A stretch of DNA of 64,000 bases, from positions 124,001 through 188,000 of the forward strand of contig CALUTD010000001.1 of the NCBI GenBank assembly GCA_944323625.1, read 5' to 3'. The notes under the pieces were generated by a model that was given only the letters and a program-made list of their open reading frames with translations, was not told the origin of the DNA and made no database searches. This DNA comes from Candidatus Gastranaerophilales bacterium. GTDB taxonomy: Bacteria; Cyanobacteriota; Vampirovibrionia; Gastranaerophilales; Gastranaerophilaceae. Of the stretch, positions 43,088 through 53,860 are shown piece after piece (position 1 is the first letter of the stretch; the number at the start of each line of letters is the position of its first letter). A program made the translations under genes and the position numbers.

Positions 43088-44415
43088 TTGTGTTTTTCCT
43101 TCTCTTTTTTTCTGTACCAGTAATATATTGCCCTTGCAAGTCGTTTCGGAGAATGTCTAACAAAGGAAGAATGACCGTCTTCATATCGTTTATCTTCAAT
43201 CAGATTCTTTTGTACAACCTCAATACCCATTTTGTTTATTTCATCAACATCAACAACAACGGGAAGTGAGCCTGCATCTTTGTAAGGGGCCAAAAGCTCA
43301 GCCGGAAGTTCATTATTTACGAGTACGGCATCTAAAATTTTACTGTATCCCGCATGAGAAATTAAAGCTTTTATATGGTCTGAAACTGAAAAACCGTCAG
43401 TTTCTCCGGGTTGAGTCATAATATTACATACATATATTTTTTTTGCTTTTGAATCATTTACGGCTTTAGCTATATCATTTATTAATAAATTAGGTATAAC
43501 ACTGGTATACAAACTACCGGGACCCAAAATAATAAGCTCTGCATCATGTATAGCAGTAATAACATCTTCAAGCGCCTTACAGTTATCAGGAAGACAGAAT
43601 AATTTCTTTATTTTTTTACCGGATTCAGGAATATTTGATTCACCTTTAATAACAGAGCCATCTTCCATAACTGCAGCAAGCCTCATATCATCAAGAGTTG
43701 AGGGAAGCACTCTTCCTCGTATGCACAAAACATTTGAAGATTCCTTAACAGCCCTAACCATATCTCCCGTTATTGAACACATTGCAGTTAAAAACAAATT
43801 ACCAAAGCTATGCCCCGAAAGTCCTGCACAATCTTTGAAACGATATTGAAATAATTTTGTAACAAGGTCTTCATCATCCGCTAAAGCAGCAATGCAGTTT
43901 CTTATATCACCGGGAGGTAATACTCCCATTTCTTCTCTTAATTTCCCTGAACTTCCTCCGTCATCACCTACGGTAACTACAGCTGTTATGTTATTAGTTA
44001 TTTTCTTTATGCCTTTCAGCATGGTGGATAGACCTGTACCGCCGCCTATAGCAACTATTTTGGGACCATGATTTAACTTTCTTCTTCTGTATAAATCTTC
44101 AAGCAAAGCATGCCTGTTCCTGTCATTTGTAACATCTAAAATAGAATAATTTGCTTTAAGCCATCCGATAAAAAAGAATAAAACCCCTAAAATAATAAGA
44201 GCCCAGCCTATAATTTCAGAAGGAAGCATTTGAGTAATCTTCATTATCATTCTTATAAGCGAATACACCGGCTTAAGATTGTAAATGATACAAAAACCTA
44301 CAGCTGCCATTAAAGCACCTGTAATAAGTAAAAGAAACCATCTTTTTACTTCTAATCCCGGCAATAACCAGCCTGCATCTTTAGGAATTTTCAGAAAAAG
44401 TTTATCAAACTTCAC
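43084..44415 (-). CDS. yvcK: YvcK/CofD-like protein with N-terminal membrane anchor
   Basis: 443 residues. Two N-terminal transmembrane helices (about 27-48 and 68-88) precede a CofD-like Rossmann domain with 'KIVAIGGGTGLSTMLKGIK' (about 119-137), 'VTVGDDGGSSGKLREE', 'PPGDIRNCIAALA' and 'GPGSLYTSVIPNLL'. Bacillus YvcK binds UDP-sugars and links carbon state to cell-wall synthesis. The membrane anchor is typical of cyanobacterial members and supports the lineage call. Between pxpA (22 bases upstream) and panB (4-base overlap). Confidence 0.9.
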   Translation of the reverse strand: MKFDKLFLKIPKDAGWLLPGLEVKRWFLLLITGALMAAVGFCIIYNLKPVYSLIRMIMKITQMLPSEIIGWALIILGVLFFFIGWLKANYSILDVTNDRNRHALLEDLYRRRKLNHGPKIVAIGGGTGLSTMLKGIKKITNNITAVVTVGDDGGSSGKLREEMGVLPPGDIRNCIAALADDEDLVTKLFQYRFKDCAGLSGHSFGNLFLTAMCSITGDMVRAVKESSNVLCIRGRVLPSTLDDMRLAAVMEDGSVIKGESNIPESGKKIKKLFCLPDNCKALEDVITAIHDAELIILGPGSLYTSVIPNLLINDIAKAVNDSKAKKIYVCNIMTQPGETDGFSVSDHIKALISHAGYSKILDAVLVNNELPAELLAPYKDAGSLPVVVDVDEINKMGIEVVQKNLIEDKRYEDGHSSFVRHSPKRLARAIYYWYRKKEKEKHK

Positions 44416-44437
44416 TCTGTGCCTCTTTCTTTTTTAT

Positions 44438-45208
44438 TTATACCCAACCTGATGTTTCCGTTTTATTATAATTAACGGGAGTTGGCTCTATTATATCATT
44501 AGCTTTTTTCAGTAATTGAAGGATTTTCGGATTCTTTGTATCAAAATGAAAAGTATCACAATTAACAGGCATAAATACTCCATTGCCCAATTTTATTTGA
44601 GAAGAATACATTGTTGTTCTTATTCTGTTTAAAGAATCATCTTCACTTATGTAATTTTTATTTTCCCAATCGGGTTTAAAATCCTGAGTATAATATTTAT
44701 CAATAAAAACTTCTCTGTTAACAACAATTCCTGTTTCCTGAGAAACAGCAGTTAAAATTTCATTGTCTAAAGCAGTATAAGAAAGCCATTTATCAAATTT
44801 TTGAATAGCCTTTGTGAGGGATAACGCAAAATCCAAATTTTCGCTTGCAATTTTGTACATAGCACCATGAGGTCTAACATGATCTATTGTTAACCCGTAT
44901 GATTTTGCAAAAGATGATAATGCACCGATTTGATAAAGAACAATTGCTTCAATTTCCTCATCTGATAATTCCATAGGGCGATATCCAAGCCCCGATATAT
45001 CGTTAAACCCAATATGTGCACCTATTGTAAGATTTTTTTCTTTACATTTTAAAAGATATTCTCTTATAAGCAACGGATCACCGGCATGGAATCCGCAAGA
45101 AATATTAACAGAACTTACATAATCAAGTAAATCAGATTCAATATTATTTTTATATACTCCGAAACCTTGTGCAGCATCTATATTAAAATCAATGTGTTGT
45201 TTAGGCAT
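44438..45208 (-). CDS. pxpA: 5-oxoprolinase subunit A-like (LamB/YcsF family)
   Basis: 256 residues of the LamB/YcsF family, which with PxpB and PxpC cleaves 5-oxoproline. 'VNISCGFHAGDPLLI' and 'GAHIGFNDISGLGYRPMELSDEE' and 'VRPHGAMYKIA' are clear matches. The N-terminal 'IDFNIDAAQGFG' departs from the usual 'DLNCDLGEGFG', changing two acidic positions, and the partner genes pxpB/C are not adjacent. So activity as oxoprolinase is uncertain. First in the series leading to dut. Confidence 0.8.
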   Translation of the reverse strand: MPKQHIDFNIDAAQGFGVYKNNIESDLLDYVSSVNISCGFHAGDPLLIREYLLKCKEKNLTIGAHIGFNDISGLGYRPMELSDEEIEAIVLYQIGALSSFAKSYGLTIDHVRPHGAMYKIASENLDFALSLTKAIQKFDKWLSYTALDNEILTAVSQETGIVVNREVFIDKYYTQDFKPDWENKNYISEDDSLNRIRTTMYSSQIKLGNGVFMPVNCDTFHFDTKNPKILQLLKKANDIIEPTPVNYNKTETSGWV

Positions 45209-45331
45209 ACAATCCCCTTCTCGTAAAATATTATACTACCCTCCTTATTATTATATATCAATATAGAATATAGTCTAGTTTATTACCTAAAAAACAAATT
45301 TTTAGATTAAAAAAACAAGAAATGGTTTTTA

Positions 45332-45340
45332 TGATATAAT
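45332..45340 (+). promoter_or_regulatory. Extended -10 promoter of ftsH
   Basis: TGATATAAT (TGn plus TATAAT), 35 bases before the ATG at 45375. Confidence 0.55.
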
Positions 45341-45374
45341 TTTGCTATAGTTAATTTTTTATAGGGTGTTTAAA

Positions 45375-47243
45375 ATGAATAAAAATCAATCAATGGGTAT
45401 ATGGTTAATAGTTGGTATTTTGGTTTTGGCTTTAGTGTCAATGCTTTTTGCCGGCCCTTCAACCTCAACAAAATATTTATCTTATAGCGAGTTTTTGACA
45501 AAAGTTAAAAACGCAGAGATAAAAGAAGTTGTTATTGATAATGACACTGTAACGGCAATTCCCGTTGATGCTGACATAAAAAGCGGTGAAGAAGGCAAAG
45601 AGGTAACTACGGCATCTTTAAGATATAAAATTAATATACCGGTGAATGATAACTCACTTTATACAACTTTAGAACAAAACAATGTAAATGTAGAAATAAA
45701 AAAATCAAATGAATCATCTTCATTTATGGGATTAATCGGTACTGCCCTTCCTATACTATTAATAATAATATTTTTCATAATACTTGCAAAAGTAGTACAA
45801 ACCGGAGGGTCACAGGCGTTGTCTTTTGGAAAAAGCAAAGCAAAAATGATGCTTGACAGCAAAGTAAAAGTCACATTTAAAGATGTTGCCGGTATAGATG
45901 AAGAAAAACAAGAACTGGAAGAAATAGTTGATTTTCTTAAGAACGGAGAAAAATATTTAAAGTTAGGCGCAAAGATTCCAAAAGGAGTATTGCTTGTAGG
46001 TGCCCCGGGGACAGGTAAAACGTTAATGGCTAAAGCAGTTGCTGGAGAAGCCGGTGTTCCGTTTTTCTCAATAAGCGGTTCAGATTTCGTTGAAATGTTC
46101 GTAGGTGTCGGAGCTTCAAGAGTAAGAGATTTATTTGAACAAGCAAAAAAACATCAACCTTGTATTGTATTTATTGATGAAATAGATGCTGTAGGACGTC
46201 AAAGAGGTGCAGGTTTAGGAGGCGGACATGATGAAAGAGAACAAACTTTAAATCAACTGCTTGTTGAAATGGACGGATTTGACGGTAATACAAATATCAT
46301 AATTCTTGCTGCGACAAACAGACCCGATATTTTAGATAATGCGCTTTTAAGACCCGGAAGATTCGACAGACAGATTATGGTAAGCCTTCCGGATGTAAAA
46401 GGCCGCGAAAAAATACTTCAAGTTCATGCGAAAGGGAAACCTCTTGGCAATGACGTCGATTTAAAAGTATTAGCAAAAAGAACCCCCGGTTTTACAGGTG
46501 CGGATTTACAAAGTCTTTTGAATGAAGCTGCACTTCTCGCCGCAAGACGTGACAAAACAATAATTAATATGGCTGAAATTGATGATGCTATTGACAGAGT
46601 TATTGCCGGTATCGAGAAAAAGAGCAAAGTTATGACAGATGAAGATAAAGAGATAACTTCTTATCATGAAGTCGGGCATGCTCTTTTGGCAAAATTATTA
46701 AAAGATTGTGATGAACTTCATAAAGTTACAATTATACCTAGAGGTTATGCCCTCGGTATAACCTGGACAAAACCTGAAGATAACAAAGTTCATGTAAGTA
46801 AAGCAAAATTGTTAGACCAAATTACAATGACTTTAGGCGGCCGAGTCGCAGAAGAAATAATATTCGGACCTGATAAAATATCAACAGGAGCATCATCAGA
46901 CCTTGAAAAAGTTACAAACCTTGCAAAAAAAATGGTATCTCAATGGGGAATGTCAGAAAAAATGGGAGCTATGACATACGGGAAATCACAAGAACACGTA
47001 TTTATGGGGCGTGATTTTGGAACAACAAGAGATTTTTCTGAAGAATTTGCTGCTGCTTTAGACAGAGAAGTCAAAAAAATTATTGACAGCCGTTATGAAT
47101 ATGCAAAACAACTTTTATCCGAAAATAAAGATTTGCTTGAAGCTATATCTAAAGAACTTTTGGAAAAAGAAACTCTTGATGATGAAGAAGTAACTAATAT
47201 TATTGTTAAAATAAAAGGCGAAGAGTTTATAGATAAGCTCTAA
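45375..47243 (+). CDS. ftsH: ATP-dependent zinc metalloprotease FtsH
   Basis: Membrane-anchored AAA+ protease for quality control of membrane proteins. 622 residues from ATG 45375 (a GTG three codons earlier is open). Two membrane helices (about 8-26 and 118-140) flank a periplasmic domain; AAA domain with Walker A 'GAPGTGKT' (209-216), Walker B '[11 protein letters not shown]', arginine-finger 'RPGRFDRQ', and the zinc motif H431-E-V-G-H435 with the third ligand Asp in '[12 protein letters not shown]'. Complete and standard. Confidence 0.96.
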   Translation: MNKNQSMGIWLIVGILVLALVSMLFAGPSTSTKYLSYSEFLTKVKNAEIKEVVIDNDTVTAIPVDADIKSGEEGKEVTTASLRYKINIPVNDNSLYTTLEQNNVNVEIKKSNESSSFMGLIGTALPILLIIIFFIILAKVVQTGGSQALSFGKSKAKMMLDSKVKVTFKDVAGIDEEKQELEEIVDFLKNGEKYLKLGAKIPKGVLLVGAPGTGKTLMAKAVAGEAGVPFFSISGSDFVEMFVGVGASRVRDLFEQAKKHQPCIVFIDEIDAVGRQRGAGLGGGHDEREQTLNQLLVEMDGFDGNTNIIILAATNRPDILDNALLRPGRFDRQIMVSLPDVKGREKILQVHAKGKPLGNDVDLKVLAKRTPGFTGADLQSLLNEAALLAARRDKTIINMAEIDDAIDRVIAGIEKKSKVMTDEDKEITSYHEVGHALLAKLLKDCDELHKVTIIPRGYALGITWTKPEDNKVHVSKAKLLDQITMTLGGRVAEEIIFGPDKISTGASSDLEKVTNLAKKMVSQWGMSEKMGAMTYGKSQEHVFMGRDFGTTRDFSEEFAAALDREVKKIIDSRYEYAKQLLSENKDLLEAISKELLEKETLDDEEVTNIIVKIKGEEFIDKL

Positions 47244-47276
47244 TGGGAATAATACCTGTAATAGGAGGAGATATTT

Positions 47277-48023
47277 ATGGCAAATGTGATAAATTCGGTA
47301 AGGAATATTGCATCAGATACATGGTGGTTTCCAAAACTACTGGTATTAAATTATTTGATGTTCTTAATTGTTTTAAATTTTGATTATTTATTAAACCATC
47401 AATCAAGTTTAATAGCACTTGTAAGTTTAACTTTAGTGTTATTTACAGGCAGTGCGGCAATAATGATAAATCGGAATATAAACAATGAAACACCACTATT
47501 ACCAAATATAATGGATTTTCCTCAAATTATCTTAAAATCTTTTCTTTCTATTATATTAATGCTTCCTGCTTCATTAATCGCATATTTTACTTTAAATTAT
47601 ATGATTTTAAATCCGTTTTTTGAAGGTAACCTTCAAACTATACTTGTTTGTATAGTTGCTTTACTTTTTACACCTTTTATATTTATTCCTATCGTACTAT
47701 ATGGAGTAAAAGGCAGATTTTTTGACGGTTACAGAATCGATTTAATAATACAAGGCGGCGGCGATTTTATTGTTAAAATGCTATCATACGCACTCCAATA
47801 TTTCTTTGTAATATATTTGTTTTCTTTTTTGGTTTACCTCGGTATCAAAGCAATGATGGGTGAAGAAAGTACGGCTATATACTTATTTATATCTTTTGTA
47901 CTTACATTATCATTCTTTTCTTTCTTCTCATATATTTCAGATTTATACGAAGAATCAATACCTGTAATTAAATCGAATAAAAATAAGAAAACAAAAAAGA
48001 AAAAACATGAATTAGGAAATTAA
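47277..48023 (+). CDS. Polytopic membrane protein, unknown
   Basis: 248 residues with about six hydrophobic helices (20-36, 43-62, 84-108, 118-142, 165-187, 195-215) and a Lys-rich tail ('[14 protein letters not shown]'). A strong ATAGGAGGAG site lies before the ATG, 33 bases after ftsH, so the two may be co-transcribed. The final 12 bases overlap the end of uvrB on the other strand. No family recognised; a membrane-complex accessory to FtsH is possible but unsupported. Confidence 0.7.
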   Translation: MANVINSVRNIASDTWWFPKLLVLNYLMFLIVLNFDYLLNHQSSLIALVSLTLVLFTGSAAIMINRNINNETPLLPNIMDFPQIILKSFLSIILMLPASLIAYFTLNYMILNPFFEGNLQTILVCIVALLFTPFIFIPIVLYGVKGRFFDGYRIDLIIQGGGDFIVKMLSYALQYFFVIYLFSFLVYLGIKAMMGEESTAIYLFISFVLTLSFFSFFSYISDLYEESIPVIKSNKNKKTKKKKHELGN

Positions 48024-49997
48024 ACCTTTTAGTTTTTTAATTTGATTACGAATTTCGGCCGCTCTTTCAAAATCAAGAACTGAAGCGGCTTTTTTCATAG
48101 ATTTTTCAAGTTGTGTTAAAAGTTTCGGTAAATCTTTTTGTGAAATATTATTTTCTACCATTTCTTCCGCAACAATATCTTCTATGTTTCTATAACTTGC
48201 AACCAGTTGAAGAAGATTGTTTTCAATAGGTTTTTTAATTGTTTGAGGCGTAATATTATATATTTGATTATATTCAAGTTGAATTTTCCTTCTTCTTTCC
48301 GTTTCTTTGATTGCTCTTTCCATACTATCAGTTACTTTATCGGCATACATAATGACTTTGGAGCAAACATTTCTGGCGGCTCTACCTATAGTTTGAATTA
48401 AACTTGTTTCAGACCTCAAAAATCCTTCTTTATCGGCATCCATAATTGCCACAAGCGAAACTTCAGGGATATCAAGACCTTCTCTTAAAAGGTTAACACC
48501 TATTAATACATCAAAGACCCCAAGCCTTAAATCTCGCAAAATTTCAACCCTTTCTATTGATGTAATTTCGCTGTGAAGATAACGAACCCTGACTCCTAAT
48601 TGCTGCAAATAATCACATAAATCTTCTGCCATCTTTTTTGTAAGAGTTGTAACAAGAATTCTTTCTTTTTTATCAGTAACTTTTTTTATTTCTTCAATTA
48701 AATCATCAACTTGATTTAAGGTCGGTTTAACAAATATCTCGGGATCAACAAGCCCTGTAGGACGAATAATTTGTTCCACCAGTTGTGAAGAAACTGATTT
48801 TTCAAAATCTCCCGGAGTTGCTGACACAAATATTTTTTGACCTACTTTTGACCAAAATTCTTCTATTTTTAACGGTCTGTTATCTTTTGCACTCGGGAGT
48901 CTGAAACCATAATCCACCAAAACGCTTTTTCTTGCCTGATCGCCGTTATACATTGCTTTTAACTGTGGAATCGAAACATGTGATTCATCAATTACCAGTA
49001 AAAAATCATCATTAAAATAATCAAGTAAAGTAGCCGGTGCACTGCCTTTGGGACGGCGTTCTATTATTCTTGAATAATTTTCTATACCGCTGCAATATCC
49101 CATTTCTTTTATCATTTCTATATCATAATTTGTTCTTTGATATATTCTTTGTGCTTCGATAAGTTTATTTTCAAATTCAAACTTTTTGACCTGTTCTTGC
49201 ATTTCGGCTCTTATAAGCCTTATTGTTTCTTCTTTATCTTCATCACCCGAAATATAGTGAACAGCCGGAAATATTACTACGGTTTCAATCTCTTCAATTA
49301 CTTCACCCGAAACGGGATTTATTCTTGATATTTTTTCTACTTCGTCACCAAATAGATATATCCTGGTTACCATTTTTTCGTATGCCGGCATGATTTCTAT
49401 AATATCTCCGCGGGGTCTAAAAGTCGAACGGGTCAATTCCAAATCATTTCTTGAATATTGAATATCTACAAGCGCACGCAAAAACGCATTTCTATCTATT
49501 TCATCACCTACATGAAGTTCAAGCGCACCTTTAAAATACTGTTCCGGAAGTCCTAAACCATATATGCAGCTTACTGAAGCAACAACTATAACATCATCAC
49601 GTTCATAAAGACTCCTGGTTGTATTATGCCTAAGCCTATCTATTTCATCATTAATAGTTGCGGATTTCTCTATATATGTATCACTTCGGGGGATATATGC
49701 TTCAGGCTGATAGTAATCGTAATAACTTATAAAATATTCAACCGCATTATTAGGAAAAAGTTCTTTAAATTCATTATATAACTGTGCCGCTAAAGTTTTG
49801 TTATGAGCAATAACAAGAGTCTGCTTTTGAATTTTTTCTATAACATTAGCGATTGTAAAAGTTTTACCCGAGCCTGTAATTCCAAGCAAAGTTTGAGCGT
49901 CCATCCCTTTATTTAATCCGTTAACTAACTGCTCAATGGCCTTTGGCTGGTCGCCCTGCGGTTTGTATTTCGAACATATCTCAAATTTCTTTCCCAT
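48012..49997 (-). CDS. uvrB: Excinuclease ABC subunit B
   Basis: Damage-verifying helicase of nucleotide excision repair. 661 residues: 'GITGSGKT' Walker A (39-46), '[12 protein letters not shown]' beta-hairpin region, '[10 protein letters not shown]' (DEAD-like motif II), '[13 protein letters not shown]' and 'QTIGRAARN' (helicase motifs V, VI), and the C-terminal UVR domain (about 625-660) that binds UvrC. Complete. Convergent with, and overlapping by 12 bases, the membrane protein gene. Confidence 0.97.
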   Translation of the reverse strand: MGKKFEICSKYKPQGDQPKAIEQLVNGLNKGMDAQTLLGITGSGKTFTIANVIEKIQKQTLVIAHNKTLAAQLYNEFKELFPNNAVEYFISYYDYYQPEAYIPRSDTYIEKSATINDEIDRLRHNTTRSLYERDDVIVVASVSCIYGLGLPEQYFKGALELHVGDEIDRNAFLRALVDIQYSRNDLELTRSTFRPRGDIIEIMPAYEKMVTRIYLFGDEVEKISRINPVSGEVIEEIETVVIFPAVHYISGDEDKEETIRLIRAEMQEQVKKFEFENKLIEAQRIYQRTNYDIEMIKEMGYCSGIENYSRIIERRPKGSAPATLLDYFNDDFLLVIDESHVSIPQLKAMYNGDQARKSVLVDYGFRLPSAKDNRPLKIEEFWSKVGQKIFVSATPGDFEKSVSSQLVEQIIRPTGLVDPEIFVKPTLNQVDDLIEEIKKVTDKKERILVTTLTKKMAEDLCDYLQQLGVRVRYLHSEITSIERVEILRDLRLGVFDVLIGVNLLREGLDIPEVSLVAIMDADKEGFLRSETSLIQTIGRAARNVCSKVIMYADKVTDSMERAIKETERRRKIQLEYNQIYNITPQTIKKPIENNLLQLVASYRNIEDIVAEEMVENNISQKDLPKLLTQLEKSMKKAASVLDFERAAEIRNQIKKLKGLIS

Positions 49998-50071
49998 AAC
50001 TATATTTTATCTTAAATATTTCTTTATTTCCTATACTTTACTATTTCACTTATTAAAAATATAATAAACAT

Positions 50072-51850
50072 ATGGAGAATATAACTGATTATATAAAAAA
50101 AGCATTTGAATACAAAAATAATTGCGAGTACAAACAATCAATTGATTATTTTTACAAAGCCCTTGCAATAGACAATGAAAGTACTGAAATAATGTCTGAA
50201 CTTGCATTTTTGTATTCTCAATTGCAGCAATATGATAGGGCTGTCAGTTTTTATGAACAAATTTTAAATAAAACTCCCGATAATTGTACAGTTAAATTAG
50301 AATTTGCAATGCTATATAAAAAACTGGATAAATTTGACAAAGCGGAAATACTTTTGGAAGAGCTTTTTCAAAGTAAATTTGACTTACAAAATATAGCAAA
50401 GGTCTACTTTGAAATACTTTTAATAAATAAAAAATATGAAAAAATTATTGCCTGTTTCAATTCCAATAATATCGATTTGCAAACATCAGATATCTATACC
50501 TGTTTAGCAAAAGCGTACCAATTTTCAGGCAAAACAAATAAAGCAGATGAATATTATAATAAAGCATATTTACTTAATGAAAATAATATTGAAGCTGGTT
50601 GTTACATTGCAGAATCTTTTTATAACAATGGAGAAATAGACAAAGCTTTTGATATAGCCTCAAAACTTCTTAAATATCATGAAAATGACAAACTTTTTTA
50701 TATTATTGCAGAAATATTTTATCAAAAAGGTGATATTGATTCTGCAATAAATTATTATTCTTATGCTATAAAATATAACGAAAGAAACGACGTATATTAC
50801 TTTAAACTTGGAGTAGCTTTTTCACTAAAAGGATACTTTAAAGAAGCGGAAGCTTGTTTTTGTAAAGCTTTAAATATTGCGCCTATGAATGTTTTATATA
50901 ATTACTCACTTGCTTATTTGTATTACACAAATAATAAATTTGAACCTGCAGAAAATATAATAAATAAAATCTTAGATATTGATGAATATAATACTTCTGC
51001 AATATCTTTAAAAATAATTTTCCTTTCTAATAAAAATGAAGCAGCAGAAGCTGGAAAGCTTATATCAAAGTTAAAAAATCTTGAGAATAAAGATGATTTT
51101 ATGTACTATGCGATATCAGTTTATTATGGGAATTTAAATATTTGGGATAAAGCTATTTTAAATATTAACAAAGCAATAGAATTAAATAATAAGTCAATAG
51201 AGTATAAATTTGCACTTGCTCAATATTATTATAACAGCTCAAATTTTGAAAATTCTATAAAAGTTTGTAATGAAATTATAGGACATAAACCAAAATATAT
51301 TCAAGCATATATATTAAATGCAAAAAACCTTATTGAAGAAAATAACATTCAGGAAGCCTTAAAATATGCAGAAGAAGCTAAAACTTTAGATATTAACTCA
51401 GATGAAGTATATTACATTAAAGGAATAATAGAGCTCAAATTTAATAAATTGAAAGAAGCAATAGAAAATTTTAAAACAGCCCTTTCAATATCTCCTTCTA
51501 AAGAAATATATTATGCACTTACGGCAGAATGTTATTATAAACTTGAAGATTATAAAAATGCATATTTATATTATAAAGAAGCCGCCGAAATAAATATAAC
51601 AAATGCAGAGTATAGATATTATATGGCAAAATGTTGTATTAAAACAAATGATAAATCAGGCACTTTATCTAATTTTTCCATAATGAGAAGACTTGCCCCA
51701 AATAATATTGAATATATAAAAGAATATGCAATGTATCAAAAACACGAAGGTCAAAAAAAAACCGCAAAAGATATAATTACTTCTGCGATAAAATTAACAG
51801 CAGATAAAGAAGATAAAATAAAACTAAAAAAAATACTGGATGAATTATAA
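50072..51850 (+). CDS. Tetratricopeptide repeat protein
   Basis: 592 residues made almost entirely of TPR units (at least a dozen 34-residue repeats), e.g. 'EIMSELAFLYSQLQQYDRAVSFYEQILNKTPDN' and 'AYILNAKNLIEENNIQEALKYAEEAK'. No signal peptide or membrane helix, so a cytoplasmic scaffold that binds peptides or proteins. Many tyrosine and asparagine residues reflect the base composition. Function cannot be given. Stands alone upstream of two tRNA genes. Confidence 0.85.
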   Translation: MENITDYIKKAFEYKNNCEYKQSIDYFYKALAIDNESTEIMSELAFLYSQLQQYDRAVSFYEQILNKTPDNCTVKLEFAMLYKKLDKFDKAEILLEELFQSKFDLQNIAKVYFEILLINKKYEKIIACFNSNNIDLQTSDIYTCLAKAYQFSGKTNKADEYYNKAYLLNENNIEAGCYIAESFYNNGEIDKAFDIASKLLKYHENDKLFYIIAEIFYQKGDIDSAINYYSYAIKYNERNDVYYFKLGVAFSLKGYFKEAEACFCKALNIAPMNVLYNYSLAYLYYTNNKFEPAENIINKILDIDEYNTSAISLKIIFLSNKNEAAEAGKLISKLKNLENKDDFMYYAISVYYGNLNIWDKAILNINKAIELNNKSIEYKFALAQYYYNSSNFENSIKVCNEIIGHKPKYIQAYILNAKNLIEENNIQEALKYAEEAKTLDINSDEVYYIKGIIELKFNKLKEAIENFKTALSISPSKEIYYALTAECYYKLEDYKNAYLYYKEAAEINITNAEYRYYMAKCCIKTNDKSGTLSNFSIMRRLAPNNIEYIKEYAMYQKHEGQKKTAKDIITSAIKLTADKEDKIKLKKILDEL

Positions 51851-51901
51851 AAAAATAGTTGATTTTTTTTTATGACATGATATTATAAATGAGTAATCCG
51901 A

Positions 51902-51974
51902 GGGGGATTAGCTCAATTGGTAGAGCACCTGCTTTGCACGCAGGGGGTTAGGAGTTCGAGTCTCCTATCCTCCA
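51902..51974 (+). tRNA. tRNA-Ala (TGC)
   Basis: Complete cloverleaf of 73 bases: acceptor GGGGGAT/ATCCTCC with the Ala identity pair G3-U70, anticodon stem CCTGC/GCAGG and loop TTTGCAC giving TGC, T-loop TTCGAGT. CCA is not encoded. Confidence 0.97.
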
Positions 51975-51980
51975 AAACTA

Positions 51981-52004
51981 AAAAGAGCCGTTTGGCTCTT
52001 TTTT
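51981..52004 (+). terminator. Terminator between the two tRNA-Ala genes
   Basis: AAAAGAGCC-GTTT-GGCTCTTTT with T run. Confidence 0.8.
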
Positions 52005-52013
52005 AGTGTCAAA

Positions 52014-52089
52014 GGGGCGTTAGCGCAGTTGGTAGCGCACGACACTGGCAGTGTCGGGGTCAGGGGTTCGAGTCCCCTACGCTCCACCA
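52014..52089 (+). tRNA. tRNA-Ala (GGC)
   Basis: 76 bases including encoded CCA. Acceptor GGGGCGT/ACGCTCC with G3-U70; anticodon stem CGACA/TGTCG and loop CTGGCAG giving GGC; T-arm AGGGG-TTCGAGT-CCCCT. Confidence 0.97.
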
Positions 52090-52092
52090 ATT

Positions 52093-52121
52093 AAAAGACA
52101 CTTATTATAAGTGTCTTTTTT
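52093..52121 (+). terminator. Terminator after tRNA-Ala (GGC)
   Basis: AAAAGACACTTA / TAAGTGTCTTTTTT with a short loop. Confidence 0.85.
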
Positions 52122-52509
52122 CATGCTATGAACTTGTAGACAGTACACTGTAGCTGTTGGGTAGTATTGTTTTGAAAGCGGATTTGCTACTAGGGCAAAT
52201 ATTTATGTTTGCTAAAAGTCCAACTTTCAAACTAAGACAAATTTGTCTTTATAATATTTTTTCAACATTTACTCTCTACAAAATTAGGTAGCCCGTAGGT
52301 TTTGGTAATCTCTGATTACCGAAACATTTTCATTATAGTTATAGTGAATCTAGTAGGGAGTTAGCAAGCTGTATTAAATGTTTTGTTTACAATTAAATAA
52401 TATTGTTGATGTGGTAAATCTATGATTTACCGCATCATACAGAACTACAAAATTAGATAGTGAAACCTAATTTTTGTGATTAACTTCTTGGAGTAATTTA
52501 TTAAATTGC
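52122..52509. other. 390-base non-coding region with hairpins and a repeated CTACAAAATTAG motif
   Basis: Contains GGTAATC-TCT-GATTACC (52304-52320), a 13-bp hairpin GATGTGGTAAATC / GATTTACCGCATC (52408-52436), and two copies of CTACAAAATTAGRTAG (52275 and 52446 areas). No coding frame. Confidence 0.6.
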
Positions 52510-53130
52510 TTACCATTTACCGTAGTGCATTTTTTCTTCTGCATTATATTTTACCTGCTCAACCTCTATATTATCTTCAGAAGTGTATCCAAGTCCAATG
52601 TAGCAAGGTAATAGATAATTTTCAGGGGCTCCTAAAATTTTTGCAACATTTTCTCCTTCTTTTTCAACGGGTATTCTCATAGAACATGCCAGCCCCTCTG
52701 CGGTAGCTGCAAGAAATATATTCTCAATAACACACCAAATAGATGAAAGCGGGTTTAATGAACTTACTGATGTAGGATTCATAACACCTGAATTTGATTT
52801 AAAGAAAGGCAAGATTATATGTGAAGCATTCATTAGCATTGAATATTGTCTTGGCATTGCAACTGCATACATCTTTTGTTGCAGTGTTCCGTTTACAAGA
52901 GTCTGTTTTAAAATTTCAAGAGTTGGTTAAACACCTTGTTTTACAAACTGCAATGTACGTTCTTTATCCTCTTTTTCTTTTAAAATTACAAATTCCCAAT
53001 TTCTTAAATGATCATGTGTAGGTGCTTGAAGTCTGGCATTGATAATTCTTTTTATAGTTTCATTTGGTATGCTTTTGTCTTTAAAATCTCTTACAATGCG
53101 TCTTTTATAAATAGCTTCATATAAATCCAT
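52510..53130 (-). pseudogene. Nitroreductase family protein, interrupted by one in-frame stop
   Basis: FMN-dependent nitroreductase fold. The N-terminal part 'MDLYEAIYKRRIVRDFKDKSIPNETIKRIINA' and 'APTHDHLRNWEFVIL' runs from 53130 to a TAA at 52929-52927 ('FVKQGV' then stop), and the same frame goes on with 'PTLEILKQTLVNGTLQQKMYAV' to the normal C-terminus ('LLPCYIGLGYTSED'), ending at 52510. Without the stop it would be 205 residues, a usual length. One nonsense change has therefore truncated it, unless it is a sequencing error. It follows the MarR gene after 13 bases, its likely regulator. Confidence 0.85.
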
Positions 53131-53143
53131 TATATTCGCCTTT

Positions 53144-53608
53144 CTATATATTAGAAATTTCTATATCATCAAATTTATTTTTCATATAATTAGAAAAAAT
53201 TGTTGTCAGCCGAACAAGTTCTTTAATATCATTTGAGTTAAGTTCTGCCATTGCATTTATTTCAGCATCCGCCGCAGGAGGAATTATTTTTTTTACATAG
53301 TTTATACCGAGATTTGTAAACCTTACAACTTTATTTCGACGGTCATCCGATGACACTTCAAGTGATATATATCCTTTTTTCATAAATTTTTTGATAATAG
53401 CACTGATTGTTTGTTTTGTTGCAGATAATCTTTCACAAATCTCTGATTGAAGACGGCAGCCATCGGGTGCAAACCATATTATGTCCAAAACAAACATCTC
53501 CCTTGCTGTAAGATTATGTTTTCGTGCATACATTTCATAAGCGGCAAACTGCACATCCCGAAGTTTACAATATTTATTAACATATGATCTTACTTCTTCA
53601 AATTCCAT
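53144..53608 (-). CDS. MarR-family transcriptional regulator
   Basis: 154 residues from ATG 53608 (TTG 53620 is also in frame). Winged helix: 'TAREMFVLDIIWFAPDGCRLQSEICERLSATKQTISAIIKKFMKKGYI' (recognition helix) and wing 'SSDDRRNKVVRFTNLG'. MarR proteins respond to small phenolic or oxidising ligands; being next to a nitroreductase fits that. A 14-bp palindrome lies just upstream (53630-53643) and would be its operator. The regulated enzyme gene is now broken. Confidence 0.88.
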   Translation of the reverse strand: MEFEEVRSYVNKYCKLRDVQFAAYEMYARKHNLTAREMFVLDIIWFAPDGCRLQSEICERLSATKQTISAIIKKFMKKGYISLEVSSDDRRNKVVRFTNLGINYVKKIIPPAADAEINAMAELNSNDIKELVRLTTIFSNYMKNKFDDIEISNI

Positions 53609-53617
53609 AAATAAGTC

Positions 53618-53643
53618 CAAAATTAGATAGTCTAATATTAGAC
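53618..53643. promoter_or_regulatory. MarR-type operator
   Basis: Perfect palindrome GTCTAATATTAGAC (53630-53643), with an extra half site ATTAGATAG at 53622-53630, immediately before the MarR start. A related inverted repeat ATTAGT-GAA-ACTAAT lies at 53673-53687. Confidence 0.55.
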
Positions 53644-53860
53644 GAAATATATTTTTTTTGTCAAACCTTCAAAATTAGTGAAACTAATATCAATCAAAAA
53701 TATATTTAATAAGGTTATCGATTATAATTTAATAAATTAAAATTTGAATTTTGAATAAGCTTTTTACTGTTATTAATATCTAAGCTAAATGTTAATTTAT
53801 AGTAATGTATCTTCCTCATTTTTTTAAGAATATATTATTTGTTGCAAAAAAGTAATTTAT

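Noticed and set aside
52927-52929. Stop-codon reassignment to explain the nitroreductase TAA
   Set aside because: TAA ends many intact genes here; a mutation is simpler.
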